NCBI RefSeq assembly: GCF_029335315.1
Contig: NZ_JARJLT010000028.1
Coordinates: 1 to 56,361, forward strand
DNA: 56,361 nt
Source: Pseudomonas citronellolis
GTDB taxonomy: Bacteria > Pseudomonadota > Gammaproteobacteria > Pseudomonadales > Pseudomonadaceae
Direction: 5' to 3'
The stretch's first letter is position 1; the number at the start of each line of letters is the position of its first letter. Shown here in pieces: positions 8,073 to 16,463 of the stretch. Both the position numbers and the translations under genes were made by a program. Under the pieces are notes generated by a model that made no database searches, was not told where the DNA came from, and was given only the letters and a program-made list of their open reading frames with translations.

Positions 8073-8735
8073 CTAAATCAGCCAGCCCCCGGCCCATACA
8101 GCGCGGCCAACAATCTGAAGCTCTGCCAGGCGCTCCTTGGGGACAGTCATCGGCTGATAGTCCTTGTTGTGGCTGATGATTAGGACCGAGCCGTCAAACT
8201 GCCGCTGAAGGCGTTTCGCGTATAGATGGTCATCCAAGAGGATCACGTAGACACCTTCGCCCTCAAGAGAGTTGCGGCTCTGATCGATCATCACGGTGTC
8301 TTCGTCCTCAATGAGCCCCTTCATCGAGTCCCCGTCGTTGCGCAGACATGCCAGGCGATCTGGGCTAAGCCCCTTCTTGCGTAGCGAGTAGCGAGTAAAT
8401 GCCAGCTCCGTCAGCACCTTTGCGCGCTCGTTCCAGGCTCCATGCCCAGAGCTGCAACGGGCGTCGTAGAGCGGAATAAACGCGTAAACCTCACCATCCA
8501 GCGCCTGGTTCTGTAGGGGCTTGGGAAGTGGCTCGCCTTCGCCGGAAGCCAGCCAGCCGATATCTACGCCAACAGCCTTTGCAATTTCCACGCACCGCCC
8601 GACTTTGGGCTCTCTCTCCCCGGTCAAGTAGTACTCCAGGGTTCGTCTTGGGATAGCCGTTATGCGCGCCAGCTCGTCGCCGCTTCCGGCTATCTCGGCG
8701 CACTTCCGCATCCGCGCAGCAAGCTCGTCATTCAT
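8073..8735 (-). CDS. phage repressor: HTH plus S24 (LexA/CI-type) domain
   Basis: 220 residues from the ATG at 8735. An HTH covers residues ~13-60 (ELARITAIPRRTLEYYLTGE, with a conserved W near 61); the C-terminal half is an S24 peptidase-like domain with likely nucleophile Ser137 in GDSMKG and Lys174 in LYAKRL. An upstream ATG at 8750 is in frame but has no ribosome site, whereas GAGA precedes 8735. It faces away from the early genes across an operator-rich intergenic region, as expected for the lysogeny repressor. I do not see a clear Ala-Gly cleavage bond in the linker (residues ~85-105), so RecA-stimulated autocleavage is uncertain. Confidence 0.9.
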   Translation of the reverse strand: MNDELAARMRKCAEIAGSGDELARITAIPRRTLEYYLTGEREPKVGRCVEIAKAVGVDIGWLASGEGEPLPKPLQNQALDGEVYAFIPLYDARCSSGHGAWNERAKVLTELAFTRYSLRKKGLSPDRLACLRNDGDSMKGLIEDEDTVMIDQSRNSLEGEGVYVILLDDHLYAKRLQRQFDGSVLIISHNKDYQPMTVPKERLAELQIVGRAVWAGGWLI

Positions 8736-8781
8736 TTCGCTTTCTCTCATACGGGAAACGAAAGGGAGGTGGCCAGGAAAA

Positions 8782-8882
8782 CGAAATTTCGCATTCTAAG
8801 AAAGCCCTTAAAGATCAAACACATAGCCAGTTCTGGCTAGATTTAGCTGCTTCACGCAAAGCGAAATGCCGGTTTTCGCTTT
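8782..8882. promoter_or_regulatory. repressor/Ner operators
   Basis: Three palindromes lie between the divergent genes: CGAAATTTCG (8782-8791); TAGCCAG/CTGGCTA (8824-8839, 2-base spacer); and AAAGCGAAA (8858-8866) with TTTCGCTTT (8874-8882). The CGAAA half-site also occurs at 8736-8743 and 8759-8763. The first palindrome lies just after a leftward -10-like TAGAAT (complement of 8793-8798), the last overlaps the rightward -35. This is the arrangement of a lysis-lysogeny switch. Confidence 0.65.
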
Positions 8883-8908
8883 ACCAGAAAGAACAATCCG
8901 GCTATGTT
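8880..8908 (+). promoter_or_regulatory. candidate early promoter (Pe)
   Basis: TTTACC (8880-8885), a 17-bp spacer and TATGTT (8903-8908) match sigma70 boxes at 4 of 6 positions each. The 9-bp inverted repeat ending at 8882 overlaps the -35, so repression is built in. If real, translation of the next gene cannot begin at 8904. Confidence 0.5.
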
Positions 8909-8954
8909 TATCCGCAACAGGTCGTTAAACGGCCCAAAAAAACCACCCGCCAAG

Positions 8955-9305
8955 ATGGTTGTGCTGATGAACATCGCCGATATGCCGCTCGATCCGGCCA
9001 TGCGCTGGGAGTGGATCAAGTACCAGCTCCGAATTCACAAGTGCTCGCCTGCAGAGTTGGCGCGCCAGCTGGAAATCACCGACCGGGCAATCCGCGCAGT
9101 GAAGACCAGGCCGTACCCGCACATCGAGCGCGAGATCGCCAAGCGGTTGGGCGTGCAGCCCATAGAGCTTTGGCCCGAGCGCTGGAATCACGACGGCACC
9201 CCTTTGCGCCAGCGCCCGAACCGGGCGGAAACCTTTCCGCGCAGCGCCGCCAAGGATAGCCGTTACGTTCCTGTTTCGCACCGTAAAACCGGCACGAGGG
9301 ACTGA
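8955..9305 (+). CDS. ner: Ner-like (Nlp-family) DNA-binding regulator
   Basis: About 116 residues. The core (MRWEWIKYQLRIHKCSPAELARQLEITDRAIRAVKTRPYPHIEREIAKRLGVQP, broken here only by its own length) is the HTH of Mu Ner and E. coli Nlp, followed by the usual Leu-Trp-Pro-Glu-Arg-Trp. Mu Ner shuts down early transcription and the repressor promoter. The start is uncertain: 8904 is the longest, but a likely -10 box covers it; 8955 and 8967 are the alternatives and none has a good ribosome site. The C-terminal tail is basic and longer than in Mu Ner (about 75 residues). Confidence 0.82.
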   Translation: MVVLMNIADMPLDPAMRWEWIKYQLRIHKCSPAELARQLEITDRAIRAVKTRPYPHIEREIAKRLGVQPIELWPERWNHDGTPLRQRPNRAETFPRSAAKDSRYVPVSHRKTGTRD

Positions 9306-9307
9306 AC

Positions 9308-9748
9308 ATGCGTCACGGAAAAGACGACCGAACCCTAGACATCTTCGCTGTTCCCCAGCCTGTTCTAGTCAATGCCTGCGACTTCCGGGTCCAGGTCAGT
9401 GAAATCATCAGTGACATGTTGGACCGCGCGAAGCACGCGGGCCACCCGCGCAACGACATCGCTGCGCAAATGTCGCGCCTCTCTGGCGATGACGTCAGCA
9501 AGGCAATGCTCGACGCCTGGTCAAGCCCGGCCCGCGTCGACCACAACCTGCCGTTCTACCGAGCAGCCCTGCTGGAAGAGGTCTGTGGCAGCCACTGCCT
9601 GACCGACCTGCTCGTTGAGATTCGCGGCGGCCAAGTGAACTACGGCCGCGACGCGCTGCTGACCGAGCTTGGCCGGCAAGAGCGCATCCGTGAAGAAGCC
9701 GGCCGCAAGGCGCGCGCGCTTCGCCGCCACTTGGGGGGTGACGTATGA
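9308..9748 (+). CDS. early phage protein of unknown function
   Basis: 146 residues, soluble, start at 9308 with GAGGG 7 bases upstream, directly after Ner. The C-terminus is strongly basic and helical (ELGRQERIREEAGRKARALR). Genes of this size commonly sit between ner and the transposase gene in B3-like phages. I cannot assign a function. Its stop overlaps the next start (ATGA). Confidence 0.75.
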   Translation: MRHGKDDRTLDIFAVPQPVLVNACDFRVQVSEIISDMLDRAKHAGHPRNDIAAQMSRLSGDDVSKAMLDAWSSPARVDHNLPFYRAALLEEVCGSHCLTDLLVEIRGGQVNYGRDALLTELGRQERIREEAGRKARALRRHLGGDV

Positions 9749-9957
9749 GCGCCCGCGATCTGCCTGCCAGCCTGCTCGACAATCTGCGCAACGCGACCGA
9801 GTTCTATAAGTGCGTCCAGGCCGAGAACAAGGAGGGGGCTGACTGCACTTCCACTGGCGCCTGGAAAGACGCCAGCGAGTGGCTCGAAAGCGCCGCACTG
9901 CAGCTTGGCGAAGCGCTGATCGCCGCGCATGCGACGGGCGAGGTGCCCCATGCATAA
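9745..9957 (+). CDS. small early phage protein
   Basis: 70 residues beginning in the ATGA overlap with the preceding gene and ending 8 bases inside the transposase gene, so it belongs to a tightly coupled early operon. It is acidic and helical with two Cys. I do not recognise it. Confidence 0.7.
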   Translation: MSARDLPASLLDNLRNATEFYKCVQAENKEGADCTSTGAWKDASEWLESAALQLGEALIAAHATGEVPHA

Positions 9958-12010
9958 GTGGTTCGCGGCCCAAGAGCTGGCAGGGCTTCCTGGCATGCCA
10001 GGAACAGAGCGGGCGATTCAGATTCGCGCTAAGCGGGAAGGCTGGGAAGGCCAGCGCCGCCTGGGTTCCAAGGCGCTGGAATACTCCTTCGCCGTCCTCC
10101 CGGCTGCAACCCAGTCCGCCCTGCTAGCGCGCATGGTGCAGCAGGAAGAGCCCAAGCAGGTCCAGCAGCCCACCGCGCCGCATGCGCTGATTACGCCTAA
10201 GCGTGACGGCGTTTCAACGTCACGCTTGAATGATGATCAACGCGAAATCATGACCGCGCGCGTATCCATCATTCGCGAAGTCGAGCGCATGAGCCTGGTG
10301 GTCAGCCAGCAACGCGCCATTCTGACGCTAGTTGGTCTGGCCCGCGACGGCCAACTTAGCCCCTACCTGGCTGGCCAGGTGGAGCGCGCCAACGACCGCA
10401 AGACCTCTGATCGCACCTTGAGCGAACGAACCCTGAAGCGCTGGCTAGCGGACTATCGCAAGCACGGCGAGGTCGCCCTAGCCCCTGTTCGGCGTAAGCC
10501 CAACATGAGCCTGCCGAGCTGGGCGCCCATGTTCCTCAAGCACTACCAGCGCCCGCAGAAGCCCAGCGTCGAAGCGGCTTACTCGGAGTTCGCCGCCGAG
10601 TATCCCGGCTGCCCGAGCATCCATGCTGTACGTCGTTTCCTGGACAAGCTGAGCCCGGAAGCCCGCGAGCAGGGCCGCATGGGCTCCCGCGAAATCAAGT
10701 CGATCAAGGCCTACAAGCGCCGCCTGACAGACACCCTCTGGCCCAATGACGTGTGGGTGGCGGACGGCCACACCTTCGACGCCGAGGTGATCAACCCGCT
10801 GACCGGCCAGTTCTTCAGGCCGGAAATCACGATGGTCATCGACTGGGGCACCCGCCGTATCGTCGGCTTCTCCGTCAACCTGGCCGAGTCGACCATTGCC
10901 ACCGTGGACACCCTGCGCGACGGCGTCACCCGCGTCGGGATGTTCAAGGTCTTCTACGTCGACAACGGCAGCGGCTTCGACAACGCCGATGTGTATGAAG
11001 TGGTCGACCGCCTGGGCGGCTCCATCACCCACTCGCTGCCCTACAACTCCCAGGCACGCGGCGTCATCGAGCGGCCGCACAAGACGATCCTGGTCCGGCT
11101 GTCCAAGACCTACGACAGCTACATCGGCGTCGACATGGACAAGGAAGCCGCTACCCGCGTGCATCGCCTGTCCCGACAGCAGCTGGCCCAGGGCGTCCAG
11201 CCGACGCAGGTTCCGACCTTTGAGACGTTCTTCGCCGATCTGCAGGACGCCCTGGACGCCTACAACCACCACCCCCACCGGGGGCTGCCGAAGGTGCGCG
11301 ACCTGGCCACCGGCAGGATGCGCCACCAAAGCCCCATGGAATCCTGGAAGTCGGCGGTCGCAGAGGGCTTTGAGCCGCTGCAGGCATCCGCCGACATCGT
11401 GGCCAGCCTGACTCGGCCGCAGGTGGTGCGCACGACCCACCGTGCCGAGGTGCGCTTCAGCGGTGCGGCCTACTTCCTGGCCGAGCTGGAAGCGTTCCAC
11501 GGGCAGGAAGTCCGCGTCGCATACGACTTCCGCGATGCCGGGCGCGTGTGGGTTCACACCCTCGATGGCGAGCTGATCGGCGAAGCCACGGTGAACGGCA
11601 ACGCCGCCCCGGCTATGCCGCAGTCGCTGCTGGAGAAGGCCGCAGAGAAACGCGAGCGCGGCCAGCTTTCTCGCCTGGTGAAAAAGGCCAAGACCCTGAC
11701 CGGCCAGGACGTCGAGCTGCACGTTGTGCCAAAGGTCGCGCAAACCGCAGACCTCTCGGTCGAGCAGCTGGAAGACGCTCGCCGCTACGCCGCCAGCCTC
11801 GCCGCCCCGGAGCAGGCCGCCAGCTTCGAGGTTCCGGGCGACTCCATGGCGCGCTATCGCCTGTGGAAGCGCTTCGACCGCCGCATCACCGCTGGCGAAC
11901 AGCTGGAAGCCGACGCCACCCGCTGGCACAGCGACTACCGCAAGACCCCTGAATTCCAATCGACCCAGTCCATGTACGACTTCGCAGAGGCCGGACAGGC
12001 CCGCGCTTGA
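9950..12010 (+). CDS. transposase A (Mu/B3-type DDE integrase)
   Basis: 686 residues from ATG 9950 (GAGGTG upstream). An N-terminal Mu-type winged-helix end-binding domain (HKWFAAQELAGLPGMPG) is followed by a helical domain, then the rve catalytic core with Asp272 (VADGH), Asp338 (YVDNGSG) and Glu374 (GVIERPHK). Exactly 35 residues separate the second Asp and the Glu, the D35E form of retroviral-type integrases rather than the longer spacing of Mu A. A Mu-type beta-barrel and a basic helical tail follow. It catalyses strand transfer for integration and replicative transposition with the ATPase encoded just downstream. Confidence 0.95.
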   Translation: MHKWFAAQELAGLPGMPGTERAIQIRAKREGWEGQRRLGSKALEYSFAVLPAATQSALLARMVQQEEPKQVQQPTAPHALITPKRDGVSTSRLNDDQREIMTARVSIIREVERMSLVVSQQRAILTLVGLARDGQLSPYLAGQVERANDRKTSDRTLSERTLKRWLADYRKHGEVALAPVRRKPNMSLPSWAPMFLKHYQRPQKPSVEAAYSEFAAEYPGCPSIHAVRRFLDKLSPEAREQGRMGSREIKSIKAYKRRLTDTLWPNDVWVADGHTFDAEVINPLTGQFFRPEITMVIDWGTRRIVGFSVNLAESTIATVDTLRDGVTRVGMFKVFYVDNGSGFDNADVYEVVDRLGGSITHSLPYNSQARGVIERPHKTILVRLSKTYDSYIGVDMDKEAATRVHRLSRQQLAQGVQPTQVPTFETFFADLQDALDAYNHHPHRGLPKVRDLATGRMRHQSPMESWKSAVAEGFEPLQASADIVASLTRPQVVRTTHRAEVRFSGAAYFLAELEAFHGQEVRVAYDFRDAGRVWVHTLDGELIGEATVNGNAAPAMPQSLLEKAAEKRERGQLSRLVKKAKTLTGQDVELHVVPKVAQTADLSVEQLEDARRYAASLAAPEQAASFEVPGDSMARYRLWKRFDRRITAGEQLEADATRWHSDYRKTPEFQSTQSMYDFAEAGQARA

Positions 12011-12027
12011 CCAAAGGAGCAACAACG

Positions 12028-12747
12028 ATGAACGCGAATAAGATCGTTCCCCTGACCAATGTCGGCCTGCTGGCCAACGCCATCGACCGCGCCATGCGCC
12101 GCCCTGTCGGCCTGCCGGGGCTGGTGGTGAAGTACGGCCCGAGCGGCTTCGGCAAGAGCGTGGCCGCCGCCTTCGCCGCCAACAAGCACCGCGCCTATTA
12201 CGTGGAGTGCCGCGACACCTGGACCAAGAAAGCCTTCCTCCAAGCTGTGCTGCGCGAAATGGGCCTGGTCCCCGGCCGCACCCTGAGCGAAATGGTCGAC
12301 CAGGTGGCCGAGCAGCTGTCCCTGTCGGGGCGCCCGCTGCTTGTCGATGACGCCCAGTACCTGCTGGACAAGGCCGCCGCGAACATCATCACCGACATCT
12401 ACAACGCCAGCCAGGGAACGATTGTGCTGATAGGAGAAGAGCGAGTGCCGCAGAGCCTGGCCCGCCTGGAGCGCCTGCACAACAGGGTGCTGGAGTGGGT
12501 GCCGGCCCAGCCCGCCACGCTGGACGACCTGCGCGACCTGGCCGAGGCCAACTATCCCACCCTGGAAATCGCCGACGAGTTGCTGGAAGACCTGCGCCGC
12601 CAGACCAAGGGCTGCCTGCGCCGCGTGGCTGTGAACCTGTACCGCGTCCATACCGAGGCTCAAGCCATGGGGGCGCATGCTGTGGACCTGGCCACCTGGG
12701 GGAATCGCGGCTGGTTCACCGGCGAAGCCCCGGCGCGGAGGGCTTGA
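12028..12747 (+). CDS. transposition target-capture ATPase, MuB-like
   Basis: 239 residues from ATG 12028, 8 bases after AAAGGAG. Walker A GPSGFGKS is at residues 37-44 and Walker B LLVDDAQ at about 104-110, placing it with AAA+ proteins of the MuB/TniB type. It lacks the long N-terminal HTH of Mu B, so it is a shorter B3-like version. It should bind DNA with ATP, select the target and stimulate the transposase. It sits 17 bases after the transposase gene. Confidence 0.9.
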   Translation: MNANKIVPLTNVGLLANAIDRAMRRPVGLPGLVVKYGPSGFGKSVAAAFAANKHRAYYVECRDTWTKKAFLQAVLREMGLVPGRTLSEMVDQVAEQLSLSGRPLLVDDAQYLLDKAAANIITDIYNASQGTIVLIGEERVPQSLARLERLHNRVLEWVPAQPATLDDLRDLAEANYPTLEIADELLEDLRRQTKGCLRRVAVNLYRVHTEAQAMGAHAVDLATWGNRGWFTGEAPARRA

Positions 12748-12749
12748 GC

Positions 12750-13502
12750 ATGGCTCGCAAGCCCATCCACCTTGCCATGCTGGGCGGCAAGTCGCCTCGC
12801 CAGCACATGTGGGAAGCGATCCGCTCGCTGTCCCGCGATCCGAAGGGGCTGACCTCATACAACGTCGCCCGGCTGTCAGGCCAGGACGACGAGGCCGCGC
12901 ATAGCTACCTGCGCGACCTGGAGAAGGCCGGTGTCGTCCAGCGTCTGGAAGTGCTGGGCAAGCGCGACTATCGCTGGAAGCTGGAGAAGGACGAAGGCGC
13001 CGAGGCGCCGCGCGTCAACAAACACGGCAAGCGCGTGCCGCCGTCCGGCGTCGAGAACATCTGGCGGGCGCTGCGGATCGTGGGCGAGCTGAGCGCAGCC
13101 GATGCGGCGGACCATGCGAGCGTCAATGGCGTGACCATGAGCGAGCAGGCTGCTCGCATCTATCTGCAGGGGCTGGCCCTGGCCGGGTATGTGACGCGCT
13201 CCGGCGGTACGCCAGGCAAGCCCGCGCTCTACACCTTGCTACCGAGGCGCGACACTGGCCCGCAGCATCCCGTCTACCAGCGCACCACCTTCGAGCAGGT
13301 CTATGACCCGAATCTCGACCAGGTTGTGTGGAGCAAGGGCGACGGGGAAGGCCCGGAAGTGACTGGCCTGCGCATCGAAAATCAACGGTTGCGGAAGCTG
13401 CTGGAAGAGCTGAAGACCGCTCGGCCCCTGGTGCTGTACGGCGATGGCTGGATCGAGCTAATTCGCAAAGCGCTCGGTGAAGCCACGGGGGTGGGCGCAT
13501 GA
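12750..13502 (+). CDS. phage protein with two winged-helix-like segments
   Basis: 250 residues from ATG 12750, behind GGAG and 2 bases after the ATPase stop. Two repeated winged-helix-like units are visible at about residues 15-75 (LTSYNVARLSGQDDEAAHSYLRDLEKAGVVQRL) and 95-160 (LSAADAADHASVNGVTMSEQAARIYLQGLALAGYV), followed by a leucine-rich coiled segment (LRIENQRLRKLLEELK). It is probably a DNA-binding early protein; its role is unknown. Confidence 0.8.
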   Translation: MARKPIHLAMLGGKSPRQHMWEAIRSLSRDPKGLTSYNVARLSGQDDEAAHSYLRDLEKAGVVQRLEVLGKRDYRWKLEKDEGAEAPRVNKHGKRVPPSGVENIWRALRIVGELSAADAADHASVNGVTMSEQAARIYLQGLALAGYVTRSGGTPGKPALYTLLPRRDTGPQHPVYQRTTFEQVYDPNLDQVVWSKGDGEGPEVTGLRIENQRLRKLLEELKTARPLVLYGDGWIELIRKALGEATGVGA

Positions 13503-13882
13503 CCCGCGTCGACCTGTCCGCCTGGGGCGAGCAGCCCCCGCAATGGGTCTGCCTGCTGGCCGCCGAAGTCGAGCAGAGCAACCGCACCCGCGCGGGCGAG
13601 CGCATCGGCATGAGTCGCAGCGCAGTCAGCCTGGTCCTCTCCAACCGCTACCCGTCGCCCAGCACTGCCGCCGTCGAGCGCCGCGTTGTTGAAGCACTGG
13701 GCGCCCTCGACTGCCCGGCCAAAGGCGACCGCATCACCGTCGTCGAGTGCCAAGCATTCCGCGAAATGAGAGCCCCGACCCACAACCCGCAGGCCATGCA
13801 GCTGTGGAAGGCATGCCAGCACTGCCCCCTTAACCCCAACTGCGCCCGCGCGATGGAGGCGAGCCATGCAACCAAGCACTAA
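13499..13882 (+). CDS. small HTH protein with C-terminal cysteine cluster
   Basis: 127 residues starting in an ATGA overlap with the upstream gene. The centre holds an HTH (RAGERIGMSRSAVSLVLSNRYP) and the end a CxxCx5C cluster (CQHCPLNPNC) preceded by a further Cys, suggesting a metal site. It may regulate the early or middle region. It overlaps the next gene by 17 bases. Confidence 0.78.
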   Translation: MTRVDLSAWGEQPPQWVCLLAAEVEQSNRTRAGERIGMSRSAVSLVLSNRYPSPSTAAVERRVVEALGALDCPAKGDRITVVECQAFREMRAPTHNPQAMQLWKACQHCPLNPNCARAMEASHATKH

Positions 13883-14186
13883 CGCTGTCCTGAAAGTCCT
13901 GACCCCGCAGTTCGCTGAGCGTCTGCGGACCTTCAACAGCGCCGCCCGCGACCTGCAGCGCCTGGGCATCCGCATGTGCCGGATCGAGCCGACCGAGAAC
14001 CGCCTTGTCGTCAGCCCGGATGACGGCCACCGCCTCCAGCAGATGCGCCTGCTGGCGGGCCTGCAACGCCACGGCACGGCCGGCAGCACACGCTGGAGCG
14101 GCATTTTCCAGGGCGTCGAAATCGCATGGCTGGAGCCCATCAGCTACCGCGACTTCGCCAGCCCCCGCGACCTCTCTTTCTTTTGA
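13866..14186 (+). CDS. small phage protein of unknown function
   Basis: 106 residues, start overlapping the previous gene, ending 17 bases before the DUF3164 gene. Predicted alpha/beta, with the ending WLEPISYRDFASPRDLSFF. No recognisable motif. Accepted because it fills the operon without gaps. Confidence 0.7.
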   Translation: MQPSTNAVLKVLTPQFAERLRTFNSAARDLQRLGIRMCRIEPTENRLVVSPDDGHRLQQMRLLAGLQRHGTAGSTRWSGIFQGVEIAWLEPISYRDFASPRDLSFF

Positions 14187-14203
14187 CCAACAGGAGCAAC
14201 CCC

Positions 14204-14821
14204 ATGACCGCAAACGCCATCCCCGCCGGCTACCGGCAAGACGCCCAGGGCCGCCTGGTGCATGAAACCCTGATCAAGCCAATCGACCAGGCCCGCGACA
14301 AGCTGGTGCTGGAGCTGGTCGACAAGGCGAAGACCCTCAACAAGGCTTTGGCCGACTTCAAGGCGACCGCCTTCGGCGACGTCGCCGCATTCGTGGACCT
14401 GTCCGTCGAAGAGTACGGCGTGAAGCTCGGCGGCAAGAAGGGCAACGTCTCGCTGGTGTCCTTCGACGGCCGCTACATGCTGAAGAAGGCCGTGCAGGAA
14501 TCCGTCCAGTTTGACGAGCGTCTGCAGGCTGCGCGGGCGCTCATTGACGAGTGCCTGCTGGAGTGGACCGAGGGCGCCCGCCCGGAGGTCGTCACGCTGG
14601 TTAACGACGCCTTCCGCACCGACACCAAGGGCGAGATTCGCACCGCCCGAGTCCTGGCCCTGCGCCGCCTGGAAATCGCCGACGAGCGCTGGAAGCGCGC
14701 GATGAAAGCCATTGGCGAGGCCTGCCAGGTGATCGGCTCCAAGGACTACATCCGCCTCTATGAACGGGTCGGCGATAGCAACCAGTTCGAAGCAATCCCC
14801 CTCGACATTGCAGGAGCCTGA
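14204..14821 (+). CDS. DUF3164-family protein
   Basis: 205 residues from ATG 14204 with AGGAG 8 bases upstream. It matches DUF3164, a family almost confined to Mu-like phages (IPAGYRQDAQGRLVHETLIKPID near the N-terminus, then a helical middle with LVNDAFRTDTKGEI). Its function is unknown; position among early genes suggests a role in transposition or host takeover. Confidence 0.85.
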   Translation: MTANAIPAGYRQDAQGRLVHETLIKPIDQARDKLVLELVDKAKTLNKALADFKATAFGDVAAFVDLSVEEYGVKLGGKKGNVSLVSFDGRYMLKKAVQESVQFDERLQAARALIDECLLEWTEGARPEVVTLVNDAFRTDTKGEIRTARVLALRRLEIADERWKRAMKAIGEACQVIGSKDYIRLYERVGDSNQFEAIPLDIAGA

Positions 14822-14823
14822 GC

Positions 14824-15210
14824 ATGGCGAAGCTTGAGCAATTCACCCTGAGCGATACCTGGAAGGACTGGGAAATCACCCTGGAAGTCGACCGCGAAAT
14901 ACTGACCAAGCAGCTTGCAACTGACATCAACGACTTCTGGACCGGCAGCGAGGACCGCCTCCTTGATGCTGATGGGGATGTTGTCCGTGCAGTCGTCAGG
15001 TCCGCCGCCCGCAGCCTCATCTATCTGATGCTGGAAGATGGTGGAGCGGTATCGAGTTCTCCGTTCCAGGCCGCTCTCTGGACGAAGCAACTCCATGACC
15101 TGGAGGGTTGGGGCGGAATTGTAGAGGGCGCCCCCTTCGGCAACTGCGGCATCAGGCTCGTCCGCGCCGACGTCGAGGTCGACCTCGACCTTGAGTTTAA
15201 GGGGGCATGA
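14824..15210 (+). CDS. DUF2528-like phage protein
   Basis: 128 residues, start 2 bases after the DUF3164 stop. It resembles DUF2528 proteins of Pseudomonas transposable phages (a beta-rich start, FTLSDTWKDWEITLEVD, then a conserved FW pair). The function is unknown. Its stop overlaps the next start. Confidence 0.75.
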   Translation: MAKLEQFTLSDTWKDWEITLEVDREILTKQLATDINDFWTGSEDRLLDADGDVVRAVVRSAARSLIYLMLEDGGAVSSSPFQAALWTKQLHDLEGWGGIVEGAPFGNCGIRLVRADVEVDLDLEFKGA

Positions 15211-15485
15211 CGATGGCGAAGACTTTCGCAGCCTGCCGCATGGACGGCCTCATCGAGCTGCACGACCGGCACCCTGGAGACGGCTACTTCGCCCTGGCCG
15301 AGGGCGACTCGGCCGAGCTGCGGCGCGTGATCGACCTCACCGCCGACCCCGTCGCCGGGTTCGCCTGGCGTGTACCGGGAATCCGCCAGGGCGCCGAGCC
15401 TCGCGCCAATCTCGGCGCTATCGCCAGCTACATCCGGCACCTGTCCACTCAAGACGTGCCCGGTGTCCGGGCGCTGGGGGTCTGA
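15207..15485 (+). CDS. small phage protein
   Basis: 92 residues (90 if the second ATG at 15213 is used). Soluble; the centre (GDGYFALAEGDSAELRRVIDLTAD) suggests a small alpha/beta fold. No family recognised. It overlaps the preceding gene by 4 bases. Confidence 0.65.
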   Translation: MTMAKTFAACRMDGLIELHDRHPGDGYFALAEGDSAELRRVIDLTADPVAGFAWRVPGIRQGAEPRANLGAIASYIRHLSTQDVPGVRALGV

Positions 15486-15487
15486 GC

Positions 15488-15694
15488 ATGGCCAAAGTGA
15501 CGTTCATACTCGAAGACACCGCCAGCGGCGTTTCGCTGGACATCCGCAACGACCGGGCAATCAGCCCACGCGACCTGATCCGGCAGAGCCTTGCGCAGCG
15601 TATCGGCGAGCGGCTCCACGACCTGGCCATGTTCGAGCTGAAGCTGGCCAGCATCCCAGCCCACCGCAAGCAGTTCAGCAACACCTACCACTAG
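15488..15694 (+). CDS. small phage protein
   Basis: 68 residues from ATG 15488, 2 bases after the preceding stop. The first half is beta-like and the second helical. No family recognised. A GC-rich hairpin (CCCCGG 15703-15708 with CCGGGG 15714-15719) follows it within a 75-base gap and may attenuate early transcription. Confidence 0.65.
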   Translation: MAKVTFILEDTASGVSLDIRNDRAISPRDLIRQSLAQRIGERLHDLAMFELKLASIPAHRKQFSNTYH

Positions 15695-15769
15695 CGAAAC
15701 CGCCCCGGCCTGGCCGGGGACGGTCTGCCCAGCGTGGTGGCTGGGTACTGACGAGCAGCCGAGGAAGAA

Positions 15770-16174
15770 ATGGAACAAGCCGATTGGGATGCGCTTGAAG
15801 CGCAGATGGCACGCCCTTACGGGTGCATGAAACTGAAGTGCGACCAGTTCGAAGTAGCGTTTCAACAACAAACGGACAACAAGTCCAAGAGCTGGTTTAC
15901 CGCTGTCTACGTCGACGGCTACTTCAAGGGGGCATGGATGCAGGCGGACGGTGACAAGCCGAAGTTTGAAGAGGCCCGTCGCTTCCTGCGCAAGGAGTCG
16001 CGGCGCGTGTACAGCGCGAAAGAGGTGGAGCAGCACCGCAAAATCTTCGGGAAGCGTGAAGCGAAGAGGCTGGAGGAAAAGCGCTGGGTCATGTTCCAGC
16101 CGACCTGGAAGAGCTTCAACAGCCTGAAGAAGCAGCTACTTGCCACTTGCACCAGCATTCAGCGCGTCGAGTGA
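15770..16174 (+). CDS. phage protein of unknown function, basic
   Basis: 134 residues, Lys/Arg-rich, with aromatic clusters (SWFTAVYVDGYFKGAWMQ) and a basic helical centre (KIFGKREAKRLEEKRW). AGGAAG lies upstream of ATG 15770. It is the first gene after a 75-base gap, so it may begin a new sub-operon. Nucleic-acid binding is plausible from charge only. Confidence 0.72.
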   Translation: MEQADWDALEAQMARPYGCMKLKCDQFEVAFQQQTDNKSKSWFTAVYVDGYFKGAWMQADGDKPKFEEARRFLRKESRRVYSAKEVEQHRKIFGKREAKRLEEKRWVMFQPTWKSFNSLKKQLLATCTSIQRVE

Positions 16175-16184
16175 GGGGGAAGCC

Positions 16185-16463
16185 ATGCCGAAACCCCGCA
16201 CCGAAAAAGTCCGCAAGCAGGACACCAAGCGCCAGCAGAGCCTGCGCGACCGCCGCGCCGCGCACCGTGAGGCGGTGGGCGCGGAGAAATTCAAGATGAC
16301 CATGTTCGCCGGCACCCGCGCTGACCTGGACACCATGCAGCAGGTCGGCGAGTTCGAGGAAGTGGAGGAAGCCATCACCCTTGGCATCCGCTACCTGGCA
16401 GGCCTGGCACGACGTGACCCGGAAGCCTTCCGCAGCGCCATGGACCCGAGGAACCCAGCATGA
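16185..16463 (+). CDS. small basic phage protein
   Basis: 92 residues from ATG 16185, preceded by GAGGGGGA. The first 40 residues are highly basic (KPRTEKVRKQDTKRQQSLRDRR), then an acidic helical half (QQVGEFEEVEEAITLG). It resembles a small DNA-binding or antitoxin-like protein, but no toxin partner is adjacent. Ends in an overlap with the next gene. Confidence 0.65.
   Translation: MPKPRTEKVRKQDTKRQQSLRDRRAAHREAVGAEKFKMTMFAGTRADLDTMQQVGEFEEVEEAITLGIRYLAGLARRDPEAFRSAMDPRNPA

Noticed and set aside
10478-12025. 515-codon minus-strand frame within the transposase
   Set aside because: Antisense to the DDE core whose catalytic residues are intact; no independent support.
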